A DNA stretch of 64,000 nt from positions 72,034-136,033 of the forward strand of contig CAIQTY010000025.1 in the NCBI GenBank assembly GCA_903874955.1. The letters run 5' to 3'. The notes under the pieces are model-generated. The model was not told the DNA's origin and did no database searches. It saw only the letters and a program-made list of their open reading frames with translations. The translations under genes and the position numbers were made by a program. How positions within the stretch are numbered: position 1 is the first letter of the stretch; each line of letters opens with the position of its first letter. The stretch is from an uncultured Alphaproteobacteria bacterium (lineage in GTDB: Bacteria; Pseudomonadota; Alphaproteobacteria; Paracaedibacterales; CAITNM01). Below are positions 47,637 through 58,266 of this stretch, one piece after another.

Positions 47637-47999
47637 ATGGCGCGCGTTACTGTAGAAGATTGTATAGAAAAAGTTCCTAATAGATTTAAATTAGTTGCTT
47701 ACGCTGCAAAACGGGCAAGAGAAATCTCTGCTGGAGCTAGCATAACAGTTGCCAGAGACAATGATAAAAATCCAGTTGTTGCTTTGAGAGAAATCGCTGA
47801 AGACAATCTCAACCTTAAAAACGTTGAAGAGAGCATTATCAAAGGATTGCAAAGAGCGGTTCTTACCGATGACTTAGACGTTGAAATTGATGAAGATCTT
47901 TTAGAAGTCATGCAAGATGCGAGTCAGTGGCATAAAGATGAACCAACACCAAAATTTAAAGACATTGAAGATCTAGAAGACGAAGCTCTAGAAGATTAA
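47637..47999 (+). CDS. rpoZ: DNA-directed RNA polymerase subunit omega
   Basis: [31 protein letters not shown]. Confidence 0.97.
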   Translation: MARVTVEDCIEKVPNRFKLVAYAAKRAREISAGASITVARDNDKNPVVALREIAEDNLNLKNVEESIIKGLQRAVLTDDLDVEIDEDLLEVMQDASQWHKDEPTPKFKDIEDLEDEALED

Positions 48000-48044
48000 C
48001 GTAAAACTCGCTAAAGTTTATAAGAGGTCTTTTGGAAACTTTTT

Positions 48045-50207
48045 GTGAAAGCGATTGCGCGTAAACCTGTAGTCCGTCAGTACGAGCTAGTCGAGAAACT
48101 CAAGAAGTATGACCCACATACAAACGAGGACCTAGTTAATAGGGCTTACGTTTTCTGTATGAAGGTCCATGGGCAGCAGCTTCGCGCTTCTGGTGACCCT
48201 TATTTTTATCATCCCTTAGAAGTTGCAAATATTCTAGCGAATATGAGATTGGATCATTATTCAATCATCACAGCCCTGCTTCATGATAGCATCGAAGATA
48301 CTCTTACAACCCCTGAAGAAATTGAAAATTTATTTGGAAAAGAAATTGCCAAGCTAGTTGATGGAGTAACCAAGCTTTCTCAGTTAGAACTACAGTCAAC
48401 ATCATCTCCGCAAGCTGAAAATTTTCGAAAATTATTTCTCGCTATGTCAAATGACATACGGGTTCTTTTGGTCAAACTTGCTGACCGAGTTCATAATATG
48501 CGAACACTCCATTTTATTAAGGATGAGGAAAAACGTAAAAGAATTGCCCGGGAAACGCTGGAGATTTATGCTCCTTTGGCCAGCCGTATCGGGATTACAA
48601 AATTTAAAGACGAACTTCATAACTATGCATTTGAGCATCTGTATCCCCGTGAATATGAAAATGTCATAGATCAATTAACAAATATGCCGCAAAGCCAGCA
48701 GTTGATTGAAAATATCAATGAGGACATTACAAAAGTTTTAGAAGCAGGCGGGCTGAAAGCTCAAGTTTTTGGTCGCGAAAAAACCCCCTATTCCATATGG
48801 AAAAAAATTCAAAAACGTAACATTACTTTTGAACAGCTATCTGATCTTATGGCCTTTCGAATCGTTGTCGATAATCTGCAACAATGCTACCAAGCCCTGG
48901 GATTGATTCATAGCTCGTATATTATGGTGCCGGGGCGTTTCAAAGATTACATTAGTACACCTAAAGCGAATGGTTATCAGTCACTGCATACAACCCTAAT
49001 TGGTCCTTATAACCAAAAAATTGAAATTCAAATTCGCACAAAAGCAATGCATGAGGTGTGTGAATTCGGTGTTGCAGCCCACTGGCATTATAAACAACGA
49101 ACAAAAGATGGCGAGATAGTTAACGCCCACGATGGAACCCAATATAGTTGGGTGCGGAATCTTTTGGAAATTTTGGAACATGCAGACAGTCCGGATGAAT
49201 TTTTAGAACATACGAAACTTGAAATGTTTCATGATCAAGTCTTTTGTTTTACACCAAAAGGCGAAGTTATTGCTTTGCCAAAAAAAGCTAGCGTTCTTGA
49301 TTTTGCCTATGCAATTCATGGTCATGTAGGCAACAGAGCAACAAGTGCCAAAGTGAACGGTAAGCAGGTCCCTCTGCGAACTGAACTTTACAACGGCGAT
49401 CAAGTAGAAATTATTACTTCCAGACAACAAGAACCCTCTCCAAGCTGGGAGAGATACGTCATTACTGGAAAAGCCAAAGCTCAAATTCGCAAATTTATCA
49501 GAACAAAAAAACGCAATCAATTCTATGAATTAGGAAGAACCCTTCTGATCAAATCCCTGCAAAAAGAGGGGATTTCCTATGACGAAAAAATTCTTGGCCA
49601 AAACTTTAAAGAAAACACCCAAAATAACGTAGAAGACATTCTTATTGGCGTTGGCGAGGGAACCGTAAGCGTAAAAGAGGTAGTGAAGTATTTCAAACCT
49701 CAAGGTAGCCCTGCCCCATCCGAAGACATAATAAAAATAAAACAAAAAAAACCTCAAGAAGACTCAACAAAAATTGCAATAAAGGGTTTGATTCCAGGAA
49801 TGGCAATTCATTATGCAGGATGCTGTCACCCTATACCCGGAGATACTATTGTAGGTGTTGTTCATACTGGAAAGGGAATAACCATTCATACAAATGATTG
49901 TCAGCAGTTGGTTTCAATTCCATCTGAAGAAGGATTCTTAGATCTTGCTTGGAATGAAAATCCTGATAGTGGTATTTTTTCAGGACGATTGAAAATCGTA
50001 TTTCTTAATACCCAGGGTGCTTTAGCATTAATTACAACCGCAATTAGTAAATGCGGCGCCGATATTAATAATTTAAAAATTGCCAGTAGACAGACAGAAT
50101 TTTGGGAAATTATTACAGATATAGGCGTGCGTGACAAAGAGCAGCTCCAACAAATCCAAGCAAGCCTCAGAACCCTTAGTATTGTTAGTCAGGTTGATAG
50201 GCAATGA
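48045..50207 (+). CDS. RelA/SpoT-family bifunctional (p)ppGpp synthetase/hydrolase
   Basis: HD domain YFYHPLEVANILANMRLD...ALLHDSIEDT, synthetase YSIWKKIQKRN, TGS and ACT domains; GTG start. Confidence 0.96.
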   Translation: MKAIARKPVVRQYELVEKLKKYDPHTNEDLVNRAYVFCMKVHGQQLRASGDPYFYHPLEVANILANMRLDHYSIITALLHDSIEDTLTTPEEIENLFGKEIAKLVDGVTKLSQLELQSTSSPQAENFRKLFLAMSNDIRVLLVKLADRVHNMRTLHFIKDEEKRKRIARETLEIYAPLASRIGITKFKDELHNYAFEHLYPREYENVIDQLTNMPQSQQLIENINEDITKVLEAGGLKAQVFGREKTPYSIWKKIQKRNITFEQLSDLMAFRIVVDNLQQCYQALGLIHSSYIMVPGRFKDYISTPKANGYQSLHTTLIGPYNQKIEIQIRTKAMHEVCEFGVAAHWHYKQRTKDGEIVNAHDGTQYSWVRNLLEILEHADSPDEFLEHTKLEMFHDQVFCFTPKGEVIALPKKASVLDFAYAIHGHVGNRATSAKVNGKQVPLRTELYNGDQVEIITSRQQEPSPSWERYVITGKAKAQIRKFIRTKKRNQFYELGRTLLIKSLQKEGISYDEKILGQNFKENTQNNVEDILIGVGEGTVSVKEVVKYFKPQGSPAPSEDIIKIKQKKPQEDSTKIAIKGLIPGMAIHYAGCCHPIPGDTIVGVVHTGKGITIHTNDCQQLVSIPSEEGFLDLAWNENPDSGIFSGRLKIVFLNTQGALALITTAISKCGADINNLKIASRQTEFWEIITDIGVRDKEQLQQIQASLRTLSIVSQVDRQ

Positions 50208-50587
50208 TTTTAGGAATTGGCTGCGATATTTGTGATATCAATCGCATTGAAAAACTTATCGAATCGCAAAAAGAAAAATTTTTAAAACGAGTATTCACTT
50301 TTTCTGAACGGGAACGAAGCCTAAAAAAACATCATCCAGCTGCAAGCTTTGCCAAGATATTTGCAGCAAAAGAAGCCTTGGTAAAAGCGCTGGGAGAAGC
50401 GACTGACATTTCATGGCAAGATATTGAGGTTGTAAAAAATCAGCACGGTCGCCCTGAAGTTGTGCTGCATGGGCCAGCCCATCAAACAGCTATGAGATTA
50501 GCCGACAGCAATTACAGTTTGCATCTTAGCCTAAGCGATGAACCACCATACGCCATGGCTTACGCGATTTTTTGTAAAGTGGTTTAG
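50204..50587 (+). CDS. acpS: Holo-[acyl-carrier-protein] synthase
   Basis: ILGIGCDICDINRIEK and FAKIFAAKEALVKALG. Confidence 0.96.
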   Translation: MILGIGCDICDINRIEKLIESQKEKFLKRVFTFSERERSLKKHHPAASFAKIFAAKEALVKALGEATDISWQDIEVVKNQHGRPEVVLHGPAHQTAMRLADSNYSLHLSLSDEPPYAMAYAIFCKVV

Positions 50588-50688
50588 TATCAGTATCTAT
50601 TATTTCTCATCACGATAATTATCTTTTTGTGGATTTCTAAATCATGACATGGTAGATTTTTAGTTTCAATAAACTATTAGCATTAATA

Positions 50689-52284
50689 ATGAAAAAGCTA
50701 ATTATAACTTTAAAATATGTTTTTATATTGTTTGTTGTGCTTGTAAATAACATTTTTACAGCACAGAGCCAACGTCCTGATATCAATCCTTATGACCCAC
50801 GGGAAGCTTTTGATCAAACGAAAATTTATCAAAAATTTCCTGGTGGCCTGGAAAATGAAATCCGTGATGCAGTTTTAGCTACCTCAACAAATCCAGACGT
50901 AATTAGATGGGATGAACAGCGCAAGAGAAAAACAATATGCTGTGTTCTTTCGTGCGGGATTAGTTCTTGCTTTGATATGACATCTCTTTTTGGTCGTTTT
51001 TCATGTTTTAAGACAAATACCTATCAACAAGTACCTGCTAACGATGAGTTGGTAGAATTTTCAGCCAATACCCGAACGGTACTCAACGCAAGACTCGTAG
51101 ATGATTTTTTCAAAAAAAAATACGACGCGACAATGCGTCCGATCTACCAGGATATCATGGGACTTGGAGCCTTCGGCGTATTATTGGGTGGAGTTCCAGC
51201 GCTTGTTCCTATTGGTGCAATGGGGGGAAGCTTTGCCAACCTAATTTTGCTTTACCAAGGCAGCGATGTTCTGAACAATGTTCGAAGAGTTGTAACTTCC
51301 AACTTAACGTCTCGTAACGATCCTTTATTAGTTTACGAAATTTCGTATGTTTTGCTGAAACGCTATTTACCTAGAAAATTACAAGAAAAAATTGAAATAC
51401 AATTTTCCGTAGGGCTTGCTAATACAATGAACCTTGAGGGACCAAGCTTATTTTTTGATACAGCCTTAGCCTTACCCCGTGAAATTTTGCCAATAAGTAA
51501 AGAGGGTATTGCACTTGGAACGTTCGTCAAAACCTATTTACAAGATTACCCTGAGATGAAAGTAACCCATACTGGTATAGAAGCAAAAACGGGAATAGAA
51601 GCGCAAAAAGAATTTCTAACGCCGCTTCTAATTCATTTAAAGCAACAAGCCCTTGCGCGTAAATATCTTTATATTGAGTCAGCAGCAGGCACAGGCAAGA
51701 CAACTTTTTGCAGAAAACTTGCTAAATTTTTTGGAATTCCTTTTATAAGTGTTAAAATGAGTAGCACTATAGATGATTTTATAGGATCAAAAGATAAACC
51801 AGGTTCATTGTTGAGTGCGATTACTAGTGAAGAATCAAAAGGTGCAAAAAACGCCCTAATTTTAATTGATGAAGCTGAGAGCTTATTTGACGAAAAGAAC
51901 AAAGTTGGGCTGGCTAAAACAGTATTTGACCCTAAAGATCCTGGATTTCATAGTGATTTCTTAGGGATTCGAATCCCCCTTAATGACTATCTGATAGTAT
52001 TTTGCGCTAATGCTCCCATTCCTGCGGAAAATGATCCGCAAGGTGCAATGAAATCAAGGACCATACCGGTACATTTAGGAGATTTAAGTACCCCTGCTAA
52101 ACAGAGAATTTTGAAACTAGATAAATTCCCTGAATTGCAAAAATCCATCAGTGTTGAGTTAGACGAGACTGATTGGACTGCTTTTGAGTCACAAAATCCT
52201 CTCACACAAAACATGAGAGCACTCGAAGCTGCTTTGCAGGAATATATGCGCAATAAAAATGGTGAATATGCTGGCTTAAATTAA
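50689..52284 (+). CDS. AAA+ ATPase with N-terminal signal or membrane-anchor sequence
   Basis: Walker A YIESAAGTGKTTFC, Walker B ALILIDEAESLF; hydrophobic N-terminus MKKLIITLKYVFILFVVLVNNIFTAQS and a second hydrophobic segment. Confidence 0.85.
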   Translation: MKKLIITLKYVFILFVVLVNNIFTAQSQRPDINPYDPREAFDQTKIYQKFPGGLENEIRDAVLATSTNPDVIRWDEQRKRKTICCVLSCGISSCFDMTSLFGRFSCFKTNTYQQVPANDELVEFSANTRTVLNARLVDDFFKKKYDATMRPIYQDIMGLGAFGVLLGGVPALVPIGAMGGSFANLILLYQGSDVLNNVRRVVTSNLTSRNDPLLVYEISYVLLKRYLPRKLQEKIEIQFSVGLANTMNLEGPSLFFDTALALPREILPISKEGIALGTFVKTYLQDYPEMKVTHTGIEAKTGIEAQKEFLTPLLIHLKQQALARKYLYIESAAGTGKTTFCRKLAKFFGIPFISVKMSSTIDDFIGSKDKPGSLLSAITSEESKGAKNALILIDEAESLFDEKNKVGLAKTVFDPKDPGFHSDFLGIRIPLNDYLIVFCANAPIPAENDPQGAMKSRTIPVHLGDLSTPAKQRILKLDKFPELQKSISVELDETDWTAFESQNPLTQNMRALEAALQEYMRNKNGEYAGLN

Positions 52285-52355
52285 ATAAGAGCAGAATAAT
52301 ATTCGAAAAACTATACAGCTCTGGCTATTCAACGCAACATGGTAAATATTTGTCG

Positions 52356-53759
52356 CTACTGGGTATTTCTTATGGCACCCCATTGTGCCTTTAAAATAGT
52401 TGCAGCATCCGTCTTGAGCCTCTTAAATATAGCGATTACCTCACGGTAGTTGTATATGCTCACTTGTTTGGGAGTGCCTTCATATCCTGCATACTTAAAT
52501 AAATGAAATGCCTCAAACCTGTTTTTTGCCTCGGCTTGTGGTCCATAGCACTCGATAGAATAACATTTACCATTAAATGTAAGTTTCACGTTTATCATCT
52601 GTTTTCTAATATCATCAATAGCTAAGGTGCAGGGAACAGCATAAAGCCGACCATCAGGACTAGACCATTCTAAAGTATCTTCGAATCTAACTTCGGTCTT
52701 AGATAAAAAATTATCAATAAGCATTTTATGCGCTGTTTTTAAAGAACAATAGCCTTTATCACCTAAGGCTGTAATCTTACCTATTACCTCTTTAATAGTA
52801 TGATTTAGCGCCCATCTGCCTATAAAAATCGGTACGCTGTAAACATTATTTGCTAAAAGCATGTTATCAATAAAAGGATCAAATGCATCTATATCAGAGT
52901 TCACTTTTTTAATAAATTTTGAAGCGATATCGGGGTCTTTTAATTCATCAAACGAATATACGTTGTAGCTATTAGAAAGCACCCCGAAACTTTCATGAAA
53001 AAAACTAAATATAAATGCGTCAACTACACGCCTTTCTTTACTATCGCAATTTAACCGATCACGAATACTTTTAAGTTTTTGATATCCAGGATAAAAATAT
53101 GGCCAAAATTTATCATTAATAATGCATGCTGCTGCATGACCAATATCGTGCTGAAAAAAATCGTAAACTTTTTTGAATTCTCCACCGTGAACTCCATCTG
53201 TGAGTTCATGATTTGGAAGGCTTACATAATATTTTGGTTTTTTGTGGAAACACCCATCAACAAACCGTTCAAATTTCAGTCCTCCGTTTGGTACGCAAAG
53301 AAAATAAACGTCAGAATAATCTAGGACATGATCTACATTATGCATACGGAAGTCAAAATACGATTCTGGTAAATCGGCACCTAATTCTTGTAATTTTTCA
53401 GTTTTGTCACAAGCTTTCGCTAAAGCATCAAAACAGCGAAAAGCCTCTTGAAAACTTAACCTGGAAGAGGCATTTTTTGCACAGGCAATATCCTTGATTT
53501 TATCAACAAAATCACAACGGCTCGATTCACTAGCAACCGCTGATTTTACATAATCAGCCATAAACACAACTCGCTCAATTAAACCGGGAATGTGCGTAGA
53601 TTTCCATGAAAAGTTGCTAAGTGTTTCCAGAGTAGAATAGATTTCTCCCCAAGCATTCATTTGACTATCAACTGATTGATTAGCTGGTTGGGTACTAGCA
53701 GAGGCAGCAAGACTTGTAGAAAAGAACAAAAACACTAAAAGATATTTTATATTAATCAT
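52356..53759 (-). CDS. Exported protein of unknown function, paralog B (HD..HA / FFHE family)
   Basis: 467 aa, signal peptide (YLLVFLFFSTSLAASAS); co-linear homology with 7071-8495. Confidence 0.7.
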   Translation of the reverse strand: MINIKYLLVFLFFSTSLAASASTQPANQSVDSQMNAWGEIYSTLETLSNFSWKSTHIPGLIERVVFMADYVKSAVASESSRCDFVDKIKDIACAKNASSRLSFQEAFRCFDALAKACDKTEKLQELGADLPESYFDFRMHNVDHVLDYSDVYFLCVPNGGLKFERFVDGCFHKKPKYYVSLPNHELTDGVHGGEFKKVYDFFQHDIGHAAACIINDKFWPYFYPGYQKLKSIRDRLNCDSKERRVVDAFIFSFFHESFGVLSNSYNVYSFDELKDPDIASKFIKKVNSDIDAFDPFIDNMLLANNVYSVPIFIGRWALNHTIKEVIGKITALGDKGYCSLKTAHKMLIDNFLSKTEVRFEDTLEWSSPDGRLYAVPCTLAIDDIRKQMINVKLTFNGKCYSIECYGPQAEAKNRFEAFHLFKYAGYEGTPKQVSIYNYREVIAIFKRLKTDAATILKAQWGAIRNTQ

Positions 53760-53921
53760 TTCTTAAAAATAATTTTAAATATCATAAAAAGTTTAACATA
53801 AAAATGCTGCATTTTAAAACCAGAAGCATTAACCTCTATATTTGAAACATTAAAACGGTTTAACTCGTTTTTAACAGATTATCGTTTACATTAAAGGTAT
53901 GGGAAAGATCTAACACTTGTG

Positions 53922-54091
53922 ATAGAGTTTCTCTGTGCGGTAGCGTTTGTGTGAGTCACATCCCTTGGCCCAGTTTACATCCTAGGGAGCTGTCCCTGGC
54001 ATAGCTGTTGGCTTTGTTATATGGCACCCACCTGGCATTTTGGCCACGAGAGGATCTCCCACTCCACGGCGCCGGCGGCACTTTATTTTTT
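53922..54091 (+). ncRNA. ssrS: Candidate 6S RNA (SsrS-like)
   Basis: Non-coding GC-richer block in an AT-rich spacer; 5' CTCTGTGCGGTAGCG and 3' CGGCGCCGGCGGCAC can form a terminal stem; internal hairpin CTAGGGA-gctg-TCCCTGG; T-rich 3' end. Confidence 0.5.
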
Positions 54092-54101
54092 TGGAGTTTA
54101 G

Positions 54102-55094
54102 ATGACAATCTTAACCCGTTTTCAGGGCAGTGCTGCGATCATTACCTTGAATCGCCCGCAAAGATATAATGCAAGTAATTTAGAAACAATCACGCAAATC
54201 GCAGAATTTCTAAGTGAATGTCGCGAAAATACCAAGATAAAAAAAATTATTATTAGTTCTGATCATCCGAAGGCTTTTTGCGCAGGGGGAGATATAAAGG
54301 CCGCCTATGATGCAATGAATACCAAAAATTTAGATGATGCCAAAGCTTTTTTTGAACTTGAATATAAACTGATTTATTCCCTAGCAACTTACCCCAAACC
54401 GATTATTAGCCTTGTAAATGGCCTATGTTTTGGGGGCGGCATGGGACTTTCCATGCACAATGCAATTCGCGTACTGACACAGAATGCTATGCTCGGCATG
54501 CCAGAAACAATTATTGGTTTCTTTCCTGATGTTGGAGCGAGCTTTAGGTTTGCTCAGTTTCCCAAGGCTTGGGCTAATTATTATGCACTTACTGGCAATA
54601 CAATTCCCATCGCACATGCTCTTAGATGGAACATGGCCGATTATTTTGTCGATGCAAGCTGTTTGCCAGCGCTTTTAGACGCTTTAACGCATGATGCTCC
54701 ACCCGAGAAAATTTTTGAAAATTTTAGCAAGCAGGCACCAGATGAGTCAGTTTTTGGGGAAAATTGGGTTGAGGATGTTTTTGAAAAAGGCTTACAGGAA
54801 ATATTTGAGACTTTGAAAGTTCACGAAAATTCAGAAACGCAAAAAACGCTTATAGATTTAAACGCGAGGTCTCCGCTTAGCCTTCGAGTGACCCATAAGC
54901 TGCTTGAAGTAACATCGTCTCTTGATTTAAAAAAATCCCTGGAACTAGACAATATTATTGCCCTGAACTTTATGAAAGATTCTGATTTTCAAGAAGGCAT
55001 CCGCGCCCAAATTATTGATAAGGATAAAAATCCAAAATGGAAATATGGGCCCCTTGATATTAATGATGATAAAGTTGAAGCCTTTTTTAGGTAG
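54102..55094 (+). CDS. Enoyl-CoA hydratase/isomerase family (3-hydroxyisobutyryl-CoA hydrolase-like)
   Basis: AFCAGGDIKAAYDA, NGLCFGGGMGLSMHN, MPETIIGFFPDVGASF. Confidence 0.92.
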   Translation: MTILTRFQGSAAIITLNRPQRYNASNLETITQIAEFLSECRENTKIKKIIISSDHPKAFCAGGDIKAAYDAMNTKNLDDAKAFFELEYKLIYSLATYPKPIISLVNGLCFGGGMGLSMHNAIRVLTQNAMLGMPETIIGFFPDVGASFRFAQFPKAWANYYALTGNTIPIAHALRWNMADYFVDASCLPALLDALTHDAPPEKIFENFSKQAPDESVFGENWVEDVFEKGLQEIFETLKVHENSETQKTLIDLNARSPLSLRVTHKLLEVTSSLDLKKSLELDNIIALNFMKDSDFQEGIRAQIIDKDKNPKWKYGPLDINDDKVEAFFR

Positions 55095-55097
55095 TTT

Positions 55098-55646
55098 TCA
55101 AAACCTATTTTTATTACCCCATGTCATACGCGTTAAGGTATCATCTTTCAAAATAAAATGATGAACAAGAGCCATAATCACATGCACTGTTACTAAACCA
55201 TAAATAACATACGAGAGAATTTCGTGCGATTCATGAAAAAATCCGCCTAATGCGGGATTCTTTTGCAAAAGCAACGGTACTTGGAAAAAACCAAAATAAG
55301 AAACGGAGTGTCCTCCAGCTGAAGACATTAAGTATCCGCTAAGCGGCATAAGGACCATAAGCAGATACAAAGAGTAATGCCCTAGCCTTGCCGCTAAGTT
55401 CCAAAGTGGTGATAGATTCTTAGAAATAGCTGGCACGCCGTGTACAATGCGATAGAAAAATCGAATTAGTACTAACACAAGTATTGTGATACCAACCGAT
55501 TTGTGAAGACCATAGAGTTGGAATTTTTCTGGCGAATTATTCATATCCTGCATAATATATGCAACTGCATAGAGACCAACAAAAGCCAGTGCCATGCCCC
55601 AATGAAGAATTTTCATAACTAAACTGTATCTTTTACGATCTTGCAT
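55098..55646 (-). CDS. Cytochrome b561
   Basis: MKILHWGMALAFVG, LYGLHKSVGI, HESHEILSYVIYGLVTVHVIMALVHHF. Confidence 0.9.
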   Translation of the reverse strand: MQDRKRYSLVMKILHWGMALAFVGLYAVAYIMQDMNNSPEKFQLYGLHKSVGITILVLVLIRFFYRIVHGVPAISKNLSPLWNLAARLGHYSLYLLMVLMPLSGYLMSSAGGHSVSYFGFFQVPLLLQKNPALGGFFHESHEILSYVIYGLVTVHVIMALVHHFILKDDTLTRMTWGNKNRF

Positions 55647-55821
55647 TATTAGATTTTCTTAAAGGTCTATACCTTATAGTATTGACGAATTATAGGATTT
55701 TGAAAATAGCCTAAAAACACAGAGAATATTTTTAGTAAAGCAGTCACAGAGTTGCGCAAAAGTCTAAAAATAGGCATAAATCTTAAGTAGGATAACCAGT
55801 TAATTTTAAAAGAAATATAAT

Positions 55822-57168
55822 ATGAAAATCACGTTAGTTGGTACTGGATATGTTGGTTTAGTAAGCGGAGCATGTTTTGCTGAATTTGGCTTTGAAATCA
55901 CTTGTGTTGATAGAGATACAGCAAAAATTGATGCCCTAAAGCAAGGAAAGATTCCTATTTATGAACCAGGACTTGATTCATTGGTTGCACAAGGCATTAA
56001 ATCGAATCGCCTTAGTTTTACAACCGATTTAAAAACTGCTGTAAAAGCTTCAAATGTTGTGATGATAGCTGTTGGAACACCGAGTCGTCGTGGAGATGGC
56101 CATGCCGATTTAACCTATGTTTATCAGGCCGCCGAAGACATTGCTAATGCAATTGCTGGTTACACAGTCGTTGTGACCAAATCAACTGTACCGGTTGGAA
56201 CATCTAGACAAGTTGCTGAAATTATTAAAAAAACCAGACCAAATTTTATTGAGGGAATTCATTTTGATGTAGCATCTAACCCTGAATTTTTGCGAGAAGG
56301 CTCTGCCATTAATGATTTTATGCGACCAGATCGAGTAGTTATTGGAACAAATAACGCCAAAGCTTGTGAAATTTTGCAAAAGCTCTATAGACCCTTGTAT
56401 CTTATTGAAACGCCAATTGTTTCAACTAATCCTGAAACGTCAGAGCTGATAAAATATGCTGCAAATGGGTTTTTAGCAATGAAGATTTCTTTCATTAACC
56501 AAATGGCGGATTTATGCGAAAAAACTGGGGGAGATGTACAGGTACTTGCCAAAGGCATCGGGCTTGATAAACGTATTGGCGGAAAATTTTTGAATGCAGG
56601 ACCTGGTTACGGGGGATCTTGCTTTCCAAAAGATACTCGTGCTTTAAGCCAAATAGCAGAACAACATGGAACAAAATGTTCTCTTATTGACGAGGTTTCT
56701 ACTTATAATGAAAAACGAAAATCCGATATGGCAAACCGGATTCTCATAGCTCTAACTGATCATCATGCACCCAAAAAAGTAGCTATTTTAGGACTTACCT
56801 TTAAACCGAATACAGATGATCTGCGTGAGGCCCCTAGCCTTGCCATTATTCCTGAACTTTTAAAAAATGACATTGAAGTTTCGGTTTATGACCCCTTGTA
56901 TTTTAAAGGGTGTGAGCGCTTGAATCACGCAATAAGTTTTGAAGAATCTTTGAAAGAGGTGTGCTTTTCAGCATCGGCTTATGATGCCATAAAAAATGCA
57001 GCATGCGTTGTAATTTTAACGGAATGGAATGAATTTAGAGCGCTTGATATGGAAAAAGTATGCGAACTTATGGATAACACAGTAGCGCCATTATTTATGG
57101 ATTTTAGAAATATTTATAGGGCTGAGGAGATGAGGAAATTCAGGTATTATGGAGTTGGGAAGGGCTAG
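55822..57168 (+). CDS. ugd: UDP-glucose 6-dehydrogenase
   Basis: MKITLVGTGYVGLVSGACFAEFG, NPEFLREGSAINDF, GPGYGGSCFPKDTRAL. Confidence 0.96.
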   Translation: MKITLVGTGYVGLVSGACFAEFGFEITCVDRDTAKIDALKQGKIPIYEPGLDSLVAQGIKSNRLSFTTDLKTAVKASNVVMIAVGTPSRRGDGHADLTYVYQAAEDIANAIAGYTVVVTKSTVPVGTSRQVAEIIKKTRPNFIEGIHFDVASNPEFLREGSAINDFMRPDRVVIGTNNAKACEILQKLYRPLYLIETPIVSTNPETSELIKYAANGFLAMKISFINQMADLCEKTGGDVQVLAKGIGLDKRIGGKFLNAGPGYGGSCFPKDTRALSQIAEQHGTKCSLIDEVSTYNEKRKSDMANRILIALTDHHAPKKVAILGLTFKPNTDDLREAPSLAIIPELLKNDIEVSVYDPLYFKGCERLNHAISFEESLKEVCFSASAYDAIKNAACVVILTEWNEFRALDMEKVCELMDNTVAPLFMDFRNIYRAEEMRKFRYYGVGKG

Positions 57169-58256
57169 AGTTTAGCTGATGATTCTATGATCTTTTCCCA
57201 TTTGGAAAAAATTTTATCAGGATCATAGGTTTTACAAATTTCTTTGCCTTTTTGAGATAATCCAACAAGTTTTTCAGGATCTTTAAGGTAATCAATAATG
57301 ATTTTTGTAAGAGATTCATGATCACCTACCGGAAAGAGTTTTCCGTTTACGTAATCTTCTATAACGTCGACATTTCCAGTGCAGTTTGAAGCTATAATTG
57401 GAAGTCCAATAGCCATGGCCTCACAAAGGGCATTAGGAAAACCTTCATAAAGTGATGGAAATACAAATAAATCTGCATTAATTAAGGCGTTTTGAATATT
57501 TTGAGTTATTCCTGGTAAGTGAACTGTTTTATGCAATTTAAGCTCGCTAATGAGATTTTCTAATTTTTTCCGCCCTGCCCCTTCCCCATAAATCGTTAGA
57601 GTCAAACCTGGATATTGCGTTGTAACCCTAGCGAAAGCCTTAATTAATGTTACATGGTCTTTTTGATTATCTAACCTACCAACACAGATAAGATTTTTAA
57701 TTCTTTTTGAGTATATGCTTTTTTGAATCTCTGGCCTTGAGACTGGGTTAGCAATAATTGATATAAATTTCTGAAATGATTTTGGAAAATAGTTTGCTGA
57801 ACTTTGTATTTGGACAACTAATTGGCTACACAGGGGGTAAAATCTTAAACGCAACCATTTGTAGAAGCTTGGAATTTCATGAAAATGTGGGTCAATGCGC
57901 TCGGAAATAACTATTGGAATTTTAAGGCCTAAAGTTGCTATAAGTGTTGTAATATTCATAACATCAACGAATGAAATGACTCCATCTGGTCTAGAGTTTT
58001 TGATCGCTTTTCTAAGTGAAATGAGGCGTTTGATAATATTAGTGATACGTCCTAAAAATCCCCCCCTGTCCTCATCTGTTTGATCAAGTTGAATAAGATT
58101 GATAGATGAGTGTAGAAAATAAAATGGTTTTGAGGTGTTTGCCGCGAGTGTTACAATAGTGACCTGATGTTTTTTTGTTAAATAATTAGCTAGTGCTGAT
58201 AAAACTTTTTCAGCACCACCAGCTCTAAGGGAGGATATTGTAAGAGTAATGTTCAT
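57165..58256 (-). CDS. Glycosyltransferase family 4 (GT-B)
   Basis: SSLRAGGAEKVLSALANYL N-terminus; FPSLYEGFPNALCEAMAIGLPIIASNCTG. Confidence 0.93.
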   Translation of the reverse strand: MNITLTISSLRAGGAEKVLSALANYLTKKHQVTIVTLAANTSKPFYFLHSSINLIQLDQTDEDRGGFLGRITNIIKRLISLRKAIKNSRPDGVISFVDVMNITTLIATLGLKIPIVISERIDPHFHEIPSFYKWLRLRFYPLCSQLVVQIQSSANYFPKSFQKFISIIANPVSRPEIQKSIYSKRIKNLICVGRLDNQKDHVTLIKAFARVTTQYPGLTLTIYGEGAGRKKLENLISELKLHKTVHLPGITQNIQNALINADLFVFPSLYEGFPNALCEAMAIGLPIIASNCTGNVDVIEDYVNGKLFPVGDHESLTKIIIDYLKDPEKLVGLSQKGKEICKTYDPDKIFSKWEKIIESSAKL

Positions 58257-58266
58257 TTATAGGTAA

